A stretch of 64,000 bases of DNA from JBPOFM01 sp041391925 (GTDB taxonomy: Bacteria > Bacteroidota > Bacteroidia > Flavobacteriales > Flavobacteriaceae). Numbering within the stretch: the first letter of the stretch is position 1; the number at the start of each line of letters is the position of its first letter. Below the pieces are notes generated by a model, which ran no database searches, had not been told where the DNA came from, and worked only from the letters and a program-made list of their open reading frames with translations. Positions 51,550 to 60,024 of this stretch are shown piece by piece. The DNA lies in contig JAWKNA010000006.1 of assembly GCA_041391925.1 (NCBI GenBank), forward strand, positions 62,001 through 126,000, written 5' to 3'. The translations under genes and the position numbers were made by a program.

Positions 51550-53439
51550 TTATCCCTTCAACCACGCCTTGCGGGTCGCAATCTGTTTAGCTGTGGCATT
51601 TTCATCTTCTATCAAACTGACACTGGTAGTATACGCTTGCTCAAGTGTTCCCTTAAACACCATCTCCTTGCCATCACGTTCTATCTTCAGTTCGTAGGTT
51701 TGGCCTGGTTGCCATTGGTACATCCCTCCTATCAATACTTGGGCATTTTGAAGCGTCAATGGAGTACCACTAACTTCCTTGATGACATCTCCCGGATGAA
51801 TACCTTGGGAAGCCCAAAAACTATTGCCTGTAACTCCTTCAGAAAAAGACAAGGTCATTTTTTCTCGGTCACCATCAAAGATAAATCCGTTGCCATTTTG
51901 AATGTAAGACGTTTCTATTTTGGCCTCGCCCAATTTTAAACCTACTTTATGGAAGAATTCATTATAATCAATAGGCGTAGTTCCGACCACATGGGTTTTA
52001 AGGAATGCCCCAACAGAAGGATAGGTCATTTTCGTAATTTCGGCAATCAGTTCATCATCCTTAAACGGTTTGTTGACACCATAGGTGTTGGACAATTCTT
52101 TCATTAACGAGAGCATACTTCGCTGACCATTGCTCTCTTCACGCATGAGGATATCAATACACATCCCAATCAGTGCACCTTTCGCATAAACATTCAAATA
52201 ATTGTCAGAATAAGGTTTGTCCATGATGTGTTCACTCATCAAGGTAAAGCTCATCGTATCGTCATAATACTCTGAGGTTCTGATTTTGCTCATCATCTCA
52301 GCGTAAAACGCCTCAGGAGTTACCAAGCCTTCATACACTTGGAAGTGTTGTGCAAAATATTCAGTGACACCTTCGTACATCCAAAGATGCTTGGAAAAGG
52401 TGGGATTGGCATAATCAAAATAATGAACATCTTCTGAATGAACAGAAAGCGGCGTAACAATATGGAAAAACTCATGCGACACCACATCAATCATAGATTT
52501 TTCAAGAGCGTCCAAAGGCATCTGTTCTTGCAGTACCACAACGGTGGCTTTATGATGTTCCAAGGCGCCAAAACCTTTGGGTGCAGTAGGGCTTCCATCA
52601 GAAAGGTATAGGAATATATCATAACGTGGCGTGGAATTGATAGCTCCCAAATAGGCTTTTTGTGCCTCCATCATTTTATACATGGAAGGCTGCAATTCCT
52701 TAGCCGTATGTACTTTGTTTGGAGAATAGACACTCAAAACGATTTTGATGTTCCCAACCATGAACTCTTCAACATCAAATTGTCCGTACATCATCGGATT
52801 GTCAGTGATGTCAAAATACCGTGGTGCAAAATAACTGTTTGTAATCGCAGTCCCATCTGGTGACGACTTGGTACCGGTAACTTCCAGGGCAGAACTATGT
52901 TTAAAAGTGGCAGGTGCAGTAACATCCAAGGCATATTGGGCATTTTTTAGATTGTCAAAAAAACCAATAAAACCATGGAGGTTCAGCAAATAATCGTTGG
53001 GTTCAATGTTGGTTCCGGCAGGAGAAAAAGGCATGTCCTTTCCTATGCCACCTTCCACCTCTTGGTCAAAGGTATCATTCACATAGTAAGTAAGTTTATC
53101 CAATTCTTTGGCATTGGCAATCACCCAAGAATTATCATCTGGGTGCGTGAAGGTCAATTCCTTGCCACTATAATCAAGGGCTTTAAAACCTTCAATAAAA
53201 CGACCATAACTGCCCAGGGCATACGTTCCCTGAACTACCTTTGGCAAATGAAAAGTAACAGTTTCCTCCGTAAAACGCCCAGGGTTAATGACCACAGGAA
53301 GTTTGTCATCGTTCACTTTTGTGATGTCAATAGAAGTTGCAATGGGGTTCTGAGTGGCTAAATCATTACTTACTTTTGAAGTTGAACCACAGCCAAACAA
53401 TATGGAGCCAACCAAAGCAATACCAAGAATATTCTTCAT
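51550..53439 (-). CDS. M61 family metallopeptidase with PDZ domain (lipoprotein)
   Basis: A 629-residue predicted lipoprotein (signal LVGSILFGCGS with lipobox Cys). The zinc motif HEFFH (H322 to H326) in VVSHEFFHIVTPLS is followed by YEGVTEYFAQHF, whose Glu is the third ligand. The C-terminal part has a PDZ domain (WASQGIHPGDVIKEVSG). Family members are glycyl-type aminopeptidases; periplasmic peptide degradation is plausible. The first 90 residues look like a beta-rich N-terminal domain. It is convergent with TIGR02757 and divergent from a GT2 gene. Confidence 0.88.
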   Translation of the reverse strand: MKNILGIALVGSILFGCGSTSKVSNDLATQNPIATSIDITKVNDDKLPVVINPGRFTEETVTFHLPKVVQGTYALGSYGRFIEGFKALDYSGKELTFTHPDDNSWVIANAKELDKLTYYVNDTFDQEVEGGIGKDMPFSPAGTNIEPNDYLLNLHGFIGFFDNLKNAQYALDVTAPATFKHSSALEVTGTKSSPDGTAITNSYFAPRYFDITDNPMMYGQFDVEEFMVGNIKIVLSVYSPNKVHTAKELQPSMYKMMEAQKAYLGAINSTPRYDIFLYLSDGSPTAPKGFGALEHHKATVVVLQEQMPLDALEKSMIDVVSHEFFHIVTPLSVHSEDVHYFDYANPTFSKHLWMYEGVTEYFAQHFQVYEGLVTPEAFYAEMMSKIRTSEYYDDTMSFTLMSEHIMDKPYSDNYLNVYAKGALIGMCIDILMREESNGQRSMLSLMKELSNTYGVNKPFKDDELIAEITKMTYPSVGAFLKTHVVGTTPIDYNEFFHKVGLKLGEAKIETSYIQNGNGFIFDGDREKMTLSFSEGVTGNSFWASQGIHPGDVIKEVSGTPLTLQNAQVLIGGMYQWQPGQTYELKIERDGKEMVFKGTLEQAYTTSVSLIEDENATAKQIATRKAWLKG

Positions 53440-53455
53440 ATAAGACTTGTTTTAG

Positions 53456-53473
53456 TTTCCACAGACGTGGAAA
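53456..53473. repeat. Dispersed hairpin between M61 and GT2 genes
   Basis: TTTCCAC (53456-53462), AGAC loop, GTGGAAA (53467-53473), a perfect 7-bp hairpin related to those at 31380 and 39654. Confidence 0.6.
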
Positions 53474-53571
53474 TTTTTAAATTTAATTTCAGCATAAGTC
53501 ACGCAAAGCTACAATCTGTTACAGGGATTAACGTGAACATTTTGTTAAAAGATGAATTCGTATTTTTGGGC

Positions 53572-54579
53572 ATGAAGCAGCCGTTAATTAGCATCCTGAC
53601 ACCTTTTAGGAACACCGCAAAATTTCTCCCCGAATGTTTGGATTCCATTCTCAACCAAACCTACATCCATTGGGAATTACTCATTGTGGACGACCATTCT
53701 ACAGACGATAGCTATGACATTGTGAATGCCTATGCTCAAAAGGACAAAAGGATTCGGCTTCTTAAAACCAATGGCGAAGGCATCATAGAGGCCCTGCAAT
53801 GCGCCTTCAAACACAGTCAGGGAGACTACATCACTCGTATGGATAGCGATGATATAATGGCTACCGATAAATTAGAAGTGATGCTCAACAATCTTTTGTT
53901 ATATGGTAAGAAACATTTGGCTCTAGGATTGGTAAACTATTTCAGCAATGAAGGTATCAGTGATGGCTACGAACGTTATGAGAAATGGTTAAACGAATTG
54001 ACAAGAGCAGGAACCAACTATTCAGAAATCTATAAAGAATGTGTCATTCCTTCGCCTTGCTGGATGGTTGATAGAGAGGATTTGATAGAGTGCGACGCTT
54101 TCAACCCCAATCGCTATCCAGAAGATTATGATTTGACCTTTCGGTTTTACAAACACAACATCAAATGCATTCCCTGCAATCAAATACTACATCAATGGAG
54201 AGATTACCCCACACGAACCTCACGCACCCACGAGCATTATGCACAAAACTATTTTTTGGACATCAAACTTCACTATTTTCTGCAATTGGATTATGACAAA
54301 CAAAGAACCTTGACCCTTTGGGGTGCAGGCTTTAAAGGCAAACGAATAGCCAAGATGCTCAAAAAAAGAAACATCCCCTTCATCTGGATTTGCAACAATC
54401 CACGAAAAATAGGAAAACACATCTATAACATCGAGTTGTACAGTTTCAATTACCTCAACCAACTCAAAAATCCACAAAGCATTGTCACCGTTGCCAATGA
54501 GCGTTCACAAACACGGATCAAGCAGTATTTCAGCACACAGGGCATGACCTCTATGCAGGATTATTTTTTCTTCTGTTAA
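53572..54579 (+). CDS. Glycosyltransferase family 2 with C-terminal Rossmann-like region
   Basis: A 335-residue protein. The GT-A domain has ISILTPFRNTAKFLPECLDS, LLIVDDHSTDDSYDIV and the DxD motif RMDSDDIMA. RYPEDYDLTFRFYKHNIKCI is also typical. The last 90 residues (TLWGAGFKGKRIAKMLKKRN) look like a nucleotide-binding or small Rossmann-like extension. A TTTG-N16-TATTTTTG promoter-like match (53541-53568) ends 3 bp before the ATG, so the start upstream of 53572 is improbable. It is outside the main polysaccharide locus and its acceptor is unknown. Confidence 0.87.
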   Translation: MKQPLISILTPFRNTAKFLPECLDSILNQTYIHWELLIVDDHSTDDSYDIVNAYAQKDKRIRLLKTNGEGIIEALQCAFKHSQGDYITRMDSDDIMATDKLEVMLNNLLLYGKKHLALGLVNYFSNEGISDGYERYEKWLNELTRAGTNYSEIYKECVIPSPCWMVDREDLIECDAFNPNRYPEDYDLTFRFYKHNIKCIPCNQILHQWRDYPTRTSRTHEHYAQNYFLDIKLHYFLQLDYDKQRTLTLWGAGFKGKRIAKMLKKRNIPFIWICNNPRKIGKHIYNIELYSFNYLNQLKNPQSIVTVANERSQTRIKQYFSTQGMTSMQDYFFFC

Positions 54580-54632
54580 AAGCCAACACAAAAGCACACA
54601 AAACACACATCAAAAAACCAAAAAACATAATA

Positions 54633-54700
54633 AAAACGAATCCTTTCCAGATAATGTAGCTGGATATAAGTATATTTATGATGGATGTAAGGAGTTGTGC
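54633..54700. other. Left boundary of the cassette-like island
   Basis: AAAACGAATCC (54633-54643), then GATAATGTAGC and GATATAAGTATATTTATGATGG-like sequence (split here as GATATAAG and TTTATGATGG), ending in GGAGTTGTGC (54691-54700). Two downstream boundaries start with the same AAAACGAA(C/T)C word. No integrase or long repeat is present. Confidence 0.35.
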
Positions 54701-54717
54701 ATAATTAAAATCAACCT

Positions 54718-55434
54718 ATGGCAATAACCGAAAAATTTGATAATTACTTAATTGCCGAAGTAATAAAAAACTATTTAATTGACGGAAAAAGTCATAGGCA
54801 AATTCAAAGAGAAATTCTTGATTTGCCAGCACCTGCTCGCGGTGGTGGATTTGTAGTAATGCAATTGTTACATCATTTCAATATTCATGGAGACAAAAAA
54901 GGCATTTTAAAAAAACATTCCGTTTCAGAACTAAGAAACAATAATGATTTAGGTTTCATAAAAGCGTTGGATATTATTGACGAACTGAATTATGTGCAAG
55001 AGGAAGCGGAAGAATATTTTGTTAGAAATCAAGAAGTCAATAAAAACAATAATCTGACTGAAGCAACAAGCGAAATCAAAGTACGAGCTTATCAGAATAA
55101 ACTCAGACAAATCGTTTTGGACAATTATAGTTATACTTGTGCAATTTGCGAAATAAACAAAACAGATTTACTCATATGTAGCCATATTAAACCTTGGAAT
55201 GTAGATAAAGAAGAAAGGCTAAATCTTAGAAATGCTATTTGCCTTTGTGTTTTACACGACAAAATGTTCGACAAAGGATATTTCTCGTTAGACTCTGAAT
55301 ACAATATTATTCTTGGCAAAAAGTCTGATGAACAAATAAAAAAACTTTTGGCTGATTTAAAATTCAAAAAACCGAAAATTAATGAACCTGACAAATTATT
55401 CTTAGATTTTCATTTTAATGAAATATGCAAATAA
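54718..55434 (+). CDS. HNH endonuclease-like protein
   Basis: A 238-residue protein. The C-terminal half is an HNH (HNH_2-like) nuclease: CAICEINKTDLLICSHIKPW, then EERLNLRNAICLCVLHDKMF and DKGYFSLD, giving His, Asn and His positions. The N-terminal part (DNYLIAEVIKNYLIDGKSHR, LPAPARGGGFVVMQLLHHFN) may recognise DNA. It could be a solitary restriction-like or mobile nuclease; no methylase is next to it. AT-rich and flanked by boundary-like sequence, it is the first of three unrelated single genes. Confidence 0.8.
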   Translation: MAITEKFDNYLIAEVIKNYLIDGKSHRQIQREILDLPAPARGGGFVVMQLLHHFNIHGDKKGILKKHSVSELRNNNDLGFIKALDIIDELNYVQEEAEEYFVRNQEVNKNNNLTEATSEIKVRAYQNKLRQIVLDNYSYTCAICEINKTDLLICSHIKPWNVDKEERLNLRNAICLCVLHDKMFDKGYFSLDSEYNIILGKKSDEQIKKLLADLKFKKPKINEPDKLFLDFHFNEICK

Positions 55435-55480
55435 CTGTGCCCAACACCTCATATAAGCTATGGCTTTGTTCTCCCCTACT
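55435..55480. other. Boundary sequence between HNH and arr
   Basis: GTGCCCAACACC (55437-55448) then ATATAAGCTATGGCTTTG (55451-55468). The GCCCAAC word resembles the R'' core of integron attC sites (RYYYAAC), and the TATAA...ATGG(C/T)TTTG part recurs at 56655-56672. Inference only. Confidence 0.35.
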
Positions 55481-55534
55481 TCTGACAAGAACAAAAAGTA
55501 CAAACTAGCAAAGCAAAATCCCAGATATAACAGA

Positions 55535-55984
55535 ATGGAACAAAACACAACTGACAATCAACTAAGCGGGCAAGGTGCCAAACCTTTTGCCCATACCTAT
55601 TTTCACGGTACAAAAGCCGACCTAAAAATCGGAGACCTCATTAAAACTGGATTCAACTCAAATTATGGACAAAGAAAAAATGCAAAATATATTTTCCTGT
55701 CGGCAACATTGGATGCTGCCATTTGGGGTGCCGAACTTGCCTTTGGCGAAGCACCCGAAAGAATTTATTTGGTAGAGCCCACAGGACCGATGGAAGACGA
55801 CCCTGACGTAACGGATAAAAAATTTCCCGGCAATCCGACAAAATCCTATCGTTCTACAGAACCATTCATAGTGGTTGGAGAGGTTACCATTTGGCAAGGG
55901 CATAAGGCTGAGCAACTAAAACAAATGAAAGACACATTGGAAAAACTTAAAAAACAAGGAATTAATTCACTTAACGACTATTAA
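55535..55984 (+). CDS. arr: Rifampin ADP-ribosyltransferase (Arr family)
   Basis: A 149-residue Arr enzyme that transfers ADP-ribose from NAD to rifampin, inactivating it. Key motifs: FHGTKADLKIGDLIKTGFNS with the His of the NAD site, LDAAIWGAELAFGEAPERIY, LVEPTGPMEDDPDVTDKKFP and GNPTKSYRSTEPFIVVGEVT. The ATG at 55535 gives the family start. Arr genes occur both chromosomally and as integron cassettes (arr-2 type). Here it lies between two other single genes, each with its own boundary sequence. Gene context suggests transfer; resistance is predicted from family, not shown. Confidence 0.93.
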   Translation: MEQNTTDNQLSGQGAKPFAHTYFHGTKADLKIGDLIKTGFNSNYGQRKNAKYIFLSATLDAAIWGAELAFGEAPERIYLVEPTGPMEDDPDVTDKKFPGNPTKSYRSTEPFIVVGEVTIWQGHKAEQLKQMKDTLEKLKKQGINSLNDY

Positions 55985-56110
55985 AAAACGAACCCAAGAT
56001 AACGGTCATAATTCATTGCTGCAGAATGTATGCTGAAAATTCTCGTGGACTCTCACGAAATGATAAAAGCGTAGCGAGCTGACGAAGTAAAGCATAGTCA
56101 ATACAGTTAT
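55985..56110. other. Boundary sequence between arr and SMI1/KNR4
   Basis: AAAACGAACC within a few bases of the stop, then GATAACGG and TCATAATTCATTGCTGCAG (56006-56024), followed by about 85 bp with GAAAATTCTCGTGGACTCTC and ACGAAATGATAAAAGC. Shares its first ten bases with the boundary at 56637. No coding frame is evident. Confidence 0.35.
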
Positions 56111-56123
56111 AGTTATTTTGAAA

Positions 56124-56636
56124 ATGAAGAATCTACTAAAGAAAATATCAGAAAAAGCGATTGAATTGGCAGATTTCGAGTTTACACAAGAGCAGGCTCA
56201 AAATAGGTGGTTAGGAACTAAACCAGCGTCTGAAAATGAAATAAAATTGACAGAAAAAAGACTCGGAATTGAATTCCCAACAGATTTTAAACTGTTTTTA
56301 TCCATTACAAATGGATTTTCAGCACCAAACGATATAGAACCAACTTTTGAGCCGATTGACAAAATAGATTATCTTAAAAAAATAGATAATTTTATAGTGG
56401 AAGTTTGGAATCAAGAAGGAATTGCTGAAATCGGAAACCAATTAGAACGGAGTATCACAATTGCCGGAATTTCTGAAGAACAATATTTTCTTCTTATTCC
56501 GCCAAAATGTAATACAGAACAATGGAAATATTGGAAATTTTCCTCTTGGCAGCCTGGAGAAGTTGAATATGCAAATTTGGAGCGGTATTTTAATGATGTC
56601 TTGGAATTTATAAACGAACAAATTGAAATGAAATAA
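56124..56636 (+). CDS. SMI1/KNR4 family protein
   Basis: A 170-residue protein of the SMI1/KNR4 (SUKH) superfamily. The core reads GTKPASENEIKLTEKRLGIE, FPTDFKLFLSITNGFSAPND and, later, FSSWQPGEVEYANLERYFND. Many members are immunity proteins against polymorphic toxins, so this could protect against a toxin, but no toxin gene is adjacent. The ATG at 56124 is taken over an upstream TTG. It is the third gene of the cassette-like island. Confidence 0.85.
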   Translation: MKNLLKKISEKAIELADFEFTQEQAQNRWLGTKPASENEIKLTEKRLGIEFPTDFKLFLSITNGFSAPNDIEPTFEPIDKIDYLKKIDNFIVEVWNQEGIAEIGNQLERSITIAGISEEQYFLLIPPKCNTEQWKYWKFSSWQPGEVEYANLERYFNDVLEFINEQIEMK

Positions 56637-56680
56637 AAACGAACCGATAGAATAGCTATAAACAATGGTTTGTCCGCCAC
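56637..56680. other. Right boundary of the cassette-like island
   Basis: AAAACGAACCGATAGAATA then GCTATAAACAATGGTTTG (56655-56672). Begins within a base or two of the SMI1 stop, like the arr boundary. The following 100 bp up to the next promoter carry no gene. Confidence 0.35.
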
Positions 56681-56791
56681 TCTCCTATCACTCATTTTCA
56701 ACAAGTTCCAGAAAGAATAGATAACCCATAAAAAGTAAACCTAAACAAACAACACAAAGACATAAAAGTTAAATTTCCCTAAATCCACCCA

Positions 56792-56820
56792 TTGTAATCC
56801 TTCAGCATTTTCTATATTTG
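56792..56820 (+). promoter_or_regulatory. Promoter of the BatA-type operon
   Basis: TTG (56792-56794), 18-bp gap, TATATTTG (56813-56820), a strong Bacteroidota consensus match 25 bp upstream of the ATG at 56846. It makes an in-frame TTG at 56822 an unlikely start and marks the edge of the conserved operon. Confidence 0.65.
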
Positions 56821-56845
56821 GTTGCTCAACAATCCAAGCCAAGGA

Positions 56846-58771
56846 ATGCAATTCAAACATCCAGAACTACTATATGCACTATGTCTCCTGGTCATTCCTA
56901 TTATCGTTCACTTATTTCAGCTGCGGCGTTTCCAAAAGATTGAATTCACCAATGTACTGTTCCTTAAAAACATCACACTGCAGACCAGAAAAAGTTCCCA
57001 ACTAAAAAAATGGTTGACTCTTTTAACGCGGTTATTGTTATTGGCATGTGTCATCATCGCTTTTGCACAACCTTACATGGCAGATTCCAGTAGCTTCAAT
57101 ACCAAGAGCGAAACGGTTATCTATCTAGACAATTCATTCAGCATGCAAGCCAAAAGCAACAATGGCACGCTGTTGAATAAAGCTGTTCAGGATATTATTG
57201 AAAATGTGAATGAAAAGGAGCAAATCACATTGTTCACAAACGATAATACCTTCACAAATACCACTACAAAAGCCATTAAAAATGATTTGATACAATTGAA
57301 ATATTCTCCAAATCAATTGTCGTATAAAGCAGCAATCTTAAAAGGCAAAAAGGCATTTTCCAAAGACAAAAGTTCAGTGAAGAATTTGGTGATGATTTCT
57401 GATTTCCAACAGAAAAAAGAAGCACTATCGATAGAAAAAGACAGTCTCGTCAACTTAAAATGGGTGCAATTAAAACCAGAAAACCTCAACAACGTCTCCA
57501 TTGATACGGTTTACATATCCAATATGGATGCCAAAACTCTCGAATTGACCGTTGGGTTGAAAAATCAAGGAGAAGCCATAGAAACACTTCCGGTTTCACT
57601 ATACAATAATGACAATCTCATTGCCAAAACTGCAGTTTCAATGGATGACAAGGCAGAAACCACCTTTACCATTCCTTTGGATGCTGCTTTTGATGGACAG
57701 ATTGTGATTGAGGATGCCAATCTTCAATATGATAACATCCTATTCTTCAACATCAATAAACGAGAAAAAATTAAAGTTCTGTCCATCAATCAAGCGGATG
57801 ATTTGTTTCTGAGCAAGATTTACACCAATGATGAATTTGAATACACTTCAGTCAAATTCAACGAACTTAATTACAACAGTCTTGAATCTCAAAATTTGAT
57901 TGATTTAAATGAACTGAAAGACATTCCCATTTCTTTGACAACGGCCTTAAAATCATTTACAGACAATGGTGGAAACATTGTGATAATTCCTTCAGATGAC
58001 ATAGCATTAGACTCTTATAATCAAATTTTTACAAATTATTTTTTACCCAGTTTCAATTCCTTAAACCCTTCCGAAAAGAAAATCACAACCATTAACTTTT
58101 CGCACCCATTGTTGGTAAATGTCTTTGACAAAAAAGTGAGCAATTTTCAGTATCCCAAAGTGAACTCCTATTATCCTTTGGCAAGTTCTGGTGGTTCATC
58201 GATTTTGGCTTTTGAAGATGGCACTGCTTTCTTATCGGAAGCCAACAATGCCTATGCGTTTTCTTCAGCCTTAAATGAAGAAAATTCCAATTTCAAGAAT
58301 TCTCCTTTGATTGTTCCTGTGCTTTACAATATTGGAAAACAAAGTTTGAAAGTACCAAAACTCTATTACACCATCGGTCAGGAAAATACCATTGACATCA
58401 GCACGACGCTGCAGCAAGACAATATACTGACATTGGTTCTCGACGATACATCCATCGTACCACTGCAACAGACGTATGCCAATAAAGTTGAATTGAAAAC
58501 CAACGAATATCCCGATATTGCCGGAATTCTTTCAGTAAACAATAAAGAAACGACGCTACAGCATTTGAGTTACAATTACAACCGAAATGAAAGCGATTTA
58601 AACTATCTTAACCTCTCCTCTTTAGGTGATATTGATATGAATTCCTCCATCGCTTCTGCTATTGATGAGATAAAAAGTGCCACTAATGTGAACGAGCTAT
58701 GGAAATGGTTTGTTATTTTTGCACTAGCTTTTTTAATCATTGAAATGCTCATCTTAAAATTCTTTAAATGA
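56846..58771 (+). CDS. BatA-type membrane protein with vWA-like region
   Basis: A 641-residue protein. N-terminal BatA domain: MQFKHPELLYALCLLVIPII, HLFQLRRFQKIEFTNVLFLK, then KKWLTLLTRLLLLACVIIAF as second helix. A von Willebrand A-like part follows with VIYLDNSFSMQAKSNNG (D-x-S-x-S metal motif present), and a long beta-rich extracytoplasmic region. The last helix is WKWFVIFALAFLIIEMLILK. Function in this family is unclear, possibly aerotolerance or envelope-related. It overlaps the next gene by 4 bp (ATGA). Confidence 0.82.
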   Translation: MQFKHPELLYALCLLVIPIIVHLFQLRRFQKIEFTNVLFLKNITLQTRKSSQLKKWLTLLTRLLLLACVIIAFAQPYMADSSSFNTKSETVIYLDNSFSMQAKSNNGTLLNKAVQDIIENVNEKEQITLFTNDNTFTNTTTKAIKNDLIQLKYSPNQLSYKAAILKGKKAFSKDKSSVKNLVMISDFQQKKEALSIEKDSLVNLKWVQLKPENLNNVSIDTVYISNMDAKTLELTVGLKNQGEAIETLPVSLYNNDNLIAKTAVSMDDKAETTFTIPLDAAFDGQIVIEDANLQYDNILFFNINKREKIKVLSINQADDLFLSKIYTNDEFEYTSVKFNELNYNSLESQNLIDLNELKDIPISLTTALKSFTDNGGNIVIIPSDDIALDSYNQIFTNYFLPSFNSLNPSEKKITTINFSHPLLVNVFDKKVSNFQYPKVNSYYPLASSGGSSILAFEDGTAFLSEANNAYAFSSALNEENSNFKNSPLIVPVLYNIGKQSLKVPKLYYTIGQENTIDISTTLQQDNILTLVLDDTSIVPLQQTYANKVELKTNEYPDIAGILSVNNKETTLQHLSYNYNRNESDLNYLNLSSLGDIDMNSSIASAIDEIKSATNVNELWKWFVIFALAFLIIEMLILKFFK

Positions 58772-60024
58772 ACGTACTCCTGAAATCTGCGACCATTGTT
58801 GACCCAAAAAGCGATTTTCACAATCAAACCCAAGATATTTTAATTGAAAAAGGAGCTATTTCCCAAATCGGAAAAAACCTAAAAAATCCAAAGAATTATA
58901 AAGAAGTTGCGTTAAACAATCTCCATGTATCGCAAGGCTGGTTTGACAGTAGCGTGAGTTTTGGAGAACCCGGTTACGAAGAGCGTGAAACCATTGAAAA
59001 TGGCCTTAAAACTGCAGCATTGTCTGGTTTTACAGCAGTTGCAGTGAATAGCAACACAAATCCAGTGGTGGACAGTTATGCCGATATTTCTTTTTTAAAA
59101 GCAAAAGCAAACGGAAATGCTGTAAGCTTATATCCAATTGGCGCATTGACCAAAGAAAGTAAAGGGGAAGATTTGGCCGAACTTTTCGATATGAAAAAGG
59201 CTGGAGCCATTGCATTTTATGATTATCAAAAACCTATTGGCAATCCCAATTTGATGAAAATTGCCCTACAATACGCAAGTAATTTTGGCGGTTTGGTCTA
59301 TTCATTTCCACAGGAATCGAAAATTTCCGGGCTTGGCGTGATGAACGAAAATGTCACCAGCACATCACTGGGTTTAAAAGGAAATCCAAATTTGGCGGAA
59401 GAACTTCAGATTGTCAGGGATTTGTTTCTATTGGAATATACAGGCGGAAAACTTCACATCCCGACCATTTCAACAGCAAAATCAGTGGAATTGATTCGCA
59501 ATGCCAAGAAGCAAAAATTGGATGTGAGCTGTAGTGTGGCGATTCATAATTTAATGTTGACCGATTTTGAATTGAACACCTTCAATACCAATTATAAAGT
59601 GTCTCCTCCATTAAGGACCCAATCCGACTGTGACGCCCTGATTGAAGGTTTAAAAGATGGAACGATTGATATGATATCCAGTGACCACAACCCTATCGAC
59701 ATCGAACATAAAAAAGTAGAATTTGACCACGCAAAAAATGGAACGATTGGTCTGGAAAGTGCTTTTGGAGCATTAAATAATGTCTTCACTATCAAAAAAA
59801 CAATCGATTTATTGACCAAAGGCAAAGATCGTTTTGGGTTGGAAGGAACTGTAATCAAGGTTGGAAATCGAGCAGACCTGAGCCTTTTCAATCCAAATGG
59901 TGACTATACATTTTCAATAGAACATATCAAATCAAGCTCAAAGAATGCCATTTTTGAAGGCCATTCACTAAAAGGAAAAGCCTACGGCATCATTGCAAAC
60001 AACCAAATGATACTCAACCAATGA
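58768..60024 (+). CDS. Dihydroorotase-like amidohydrolase lacking the HxH metal motif
   Basis: A 418-residue protein of the dihydroorotase/amidohydrolase family. The expected D-x-HxH-x-R segment reads FDSSVSFGEPGYEERETI, so both first metal histidines are Ser and the substrate Arg is Gly. Other family landmarks remain: NTNPVVD, GALTKESKG, a His in VAIHNLMLTD and SSDHNPID. This pattern suggests a non-catalytic or altered enzyme; non-catalytic dihydroorotase homologues that scaffold aspartate transcarbamoylase are known. Overlaps by 4 bp on both sides place it in a coupled operon. Commonly annotated as pyrC; I keep the symbol blank. Confidence 0.8.
   Translation: MNVLLKSATIVDPKSDFHNQTQDILIEKGAISQIGKNLKNPKNYKEVALNNLHVSQGWFDSSVSFGEPGYEERETIENGLKTAALSGFTAVAVNSNTNPVVDSYADISFLKAKANGNAVSLYPIGALTKESKGEDLAELFDMKKAGAIAFYDYQKPIGNPNLMKIALQYASNFGGLVYSFPQESKISGLGVMNENVTSTSLGLKGNPNLAEELQIVRDLFLLEYTGGKLHIPTISTAKSVELIRNAKKQKLDVSCSVAIHNLMLTDFELNTFNTNYKVSPPLRTQSDCDALIEGLKDGTIDMISSDHNPIDIEHKKVEFDHAKNGTIGLESAFGALNNVFTIKKTIDLLTKGKDRFGLEGTVIKVGNRADLSLFNPNGDYTFSIEHIKSSSKNAIFEGHSLKGKAYGIIANNQMILNQ

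Noticed and set aside
54580..56820. A true class-type integron
   Set aside because: No integrase gene or complete attC-type fold could be identified in the window; only short motif similarity is seen.
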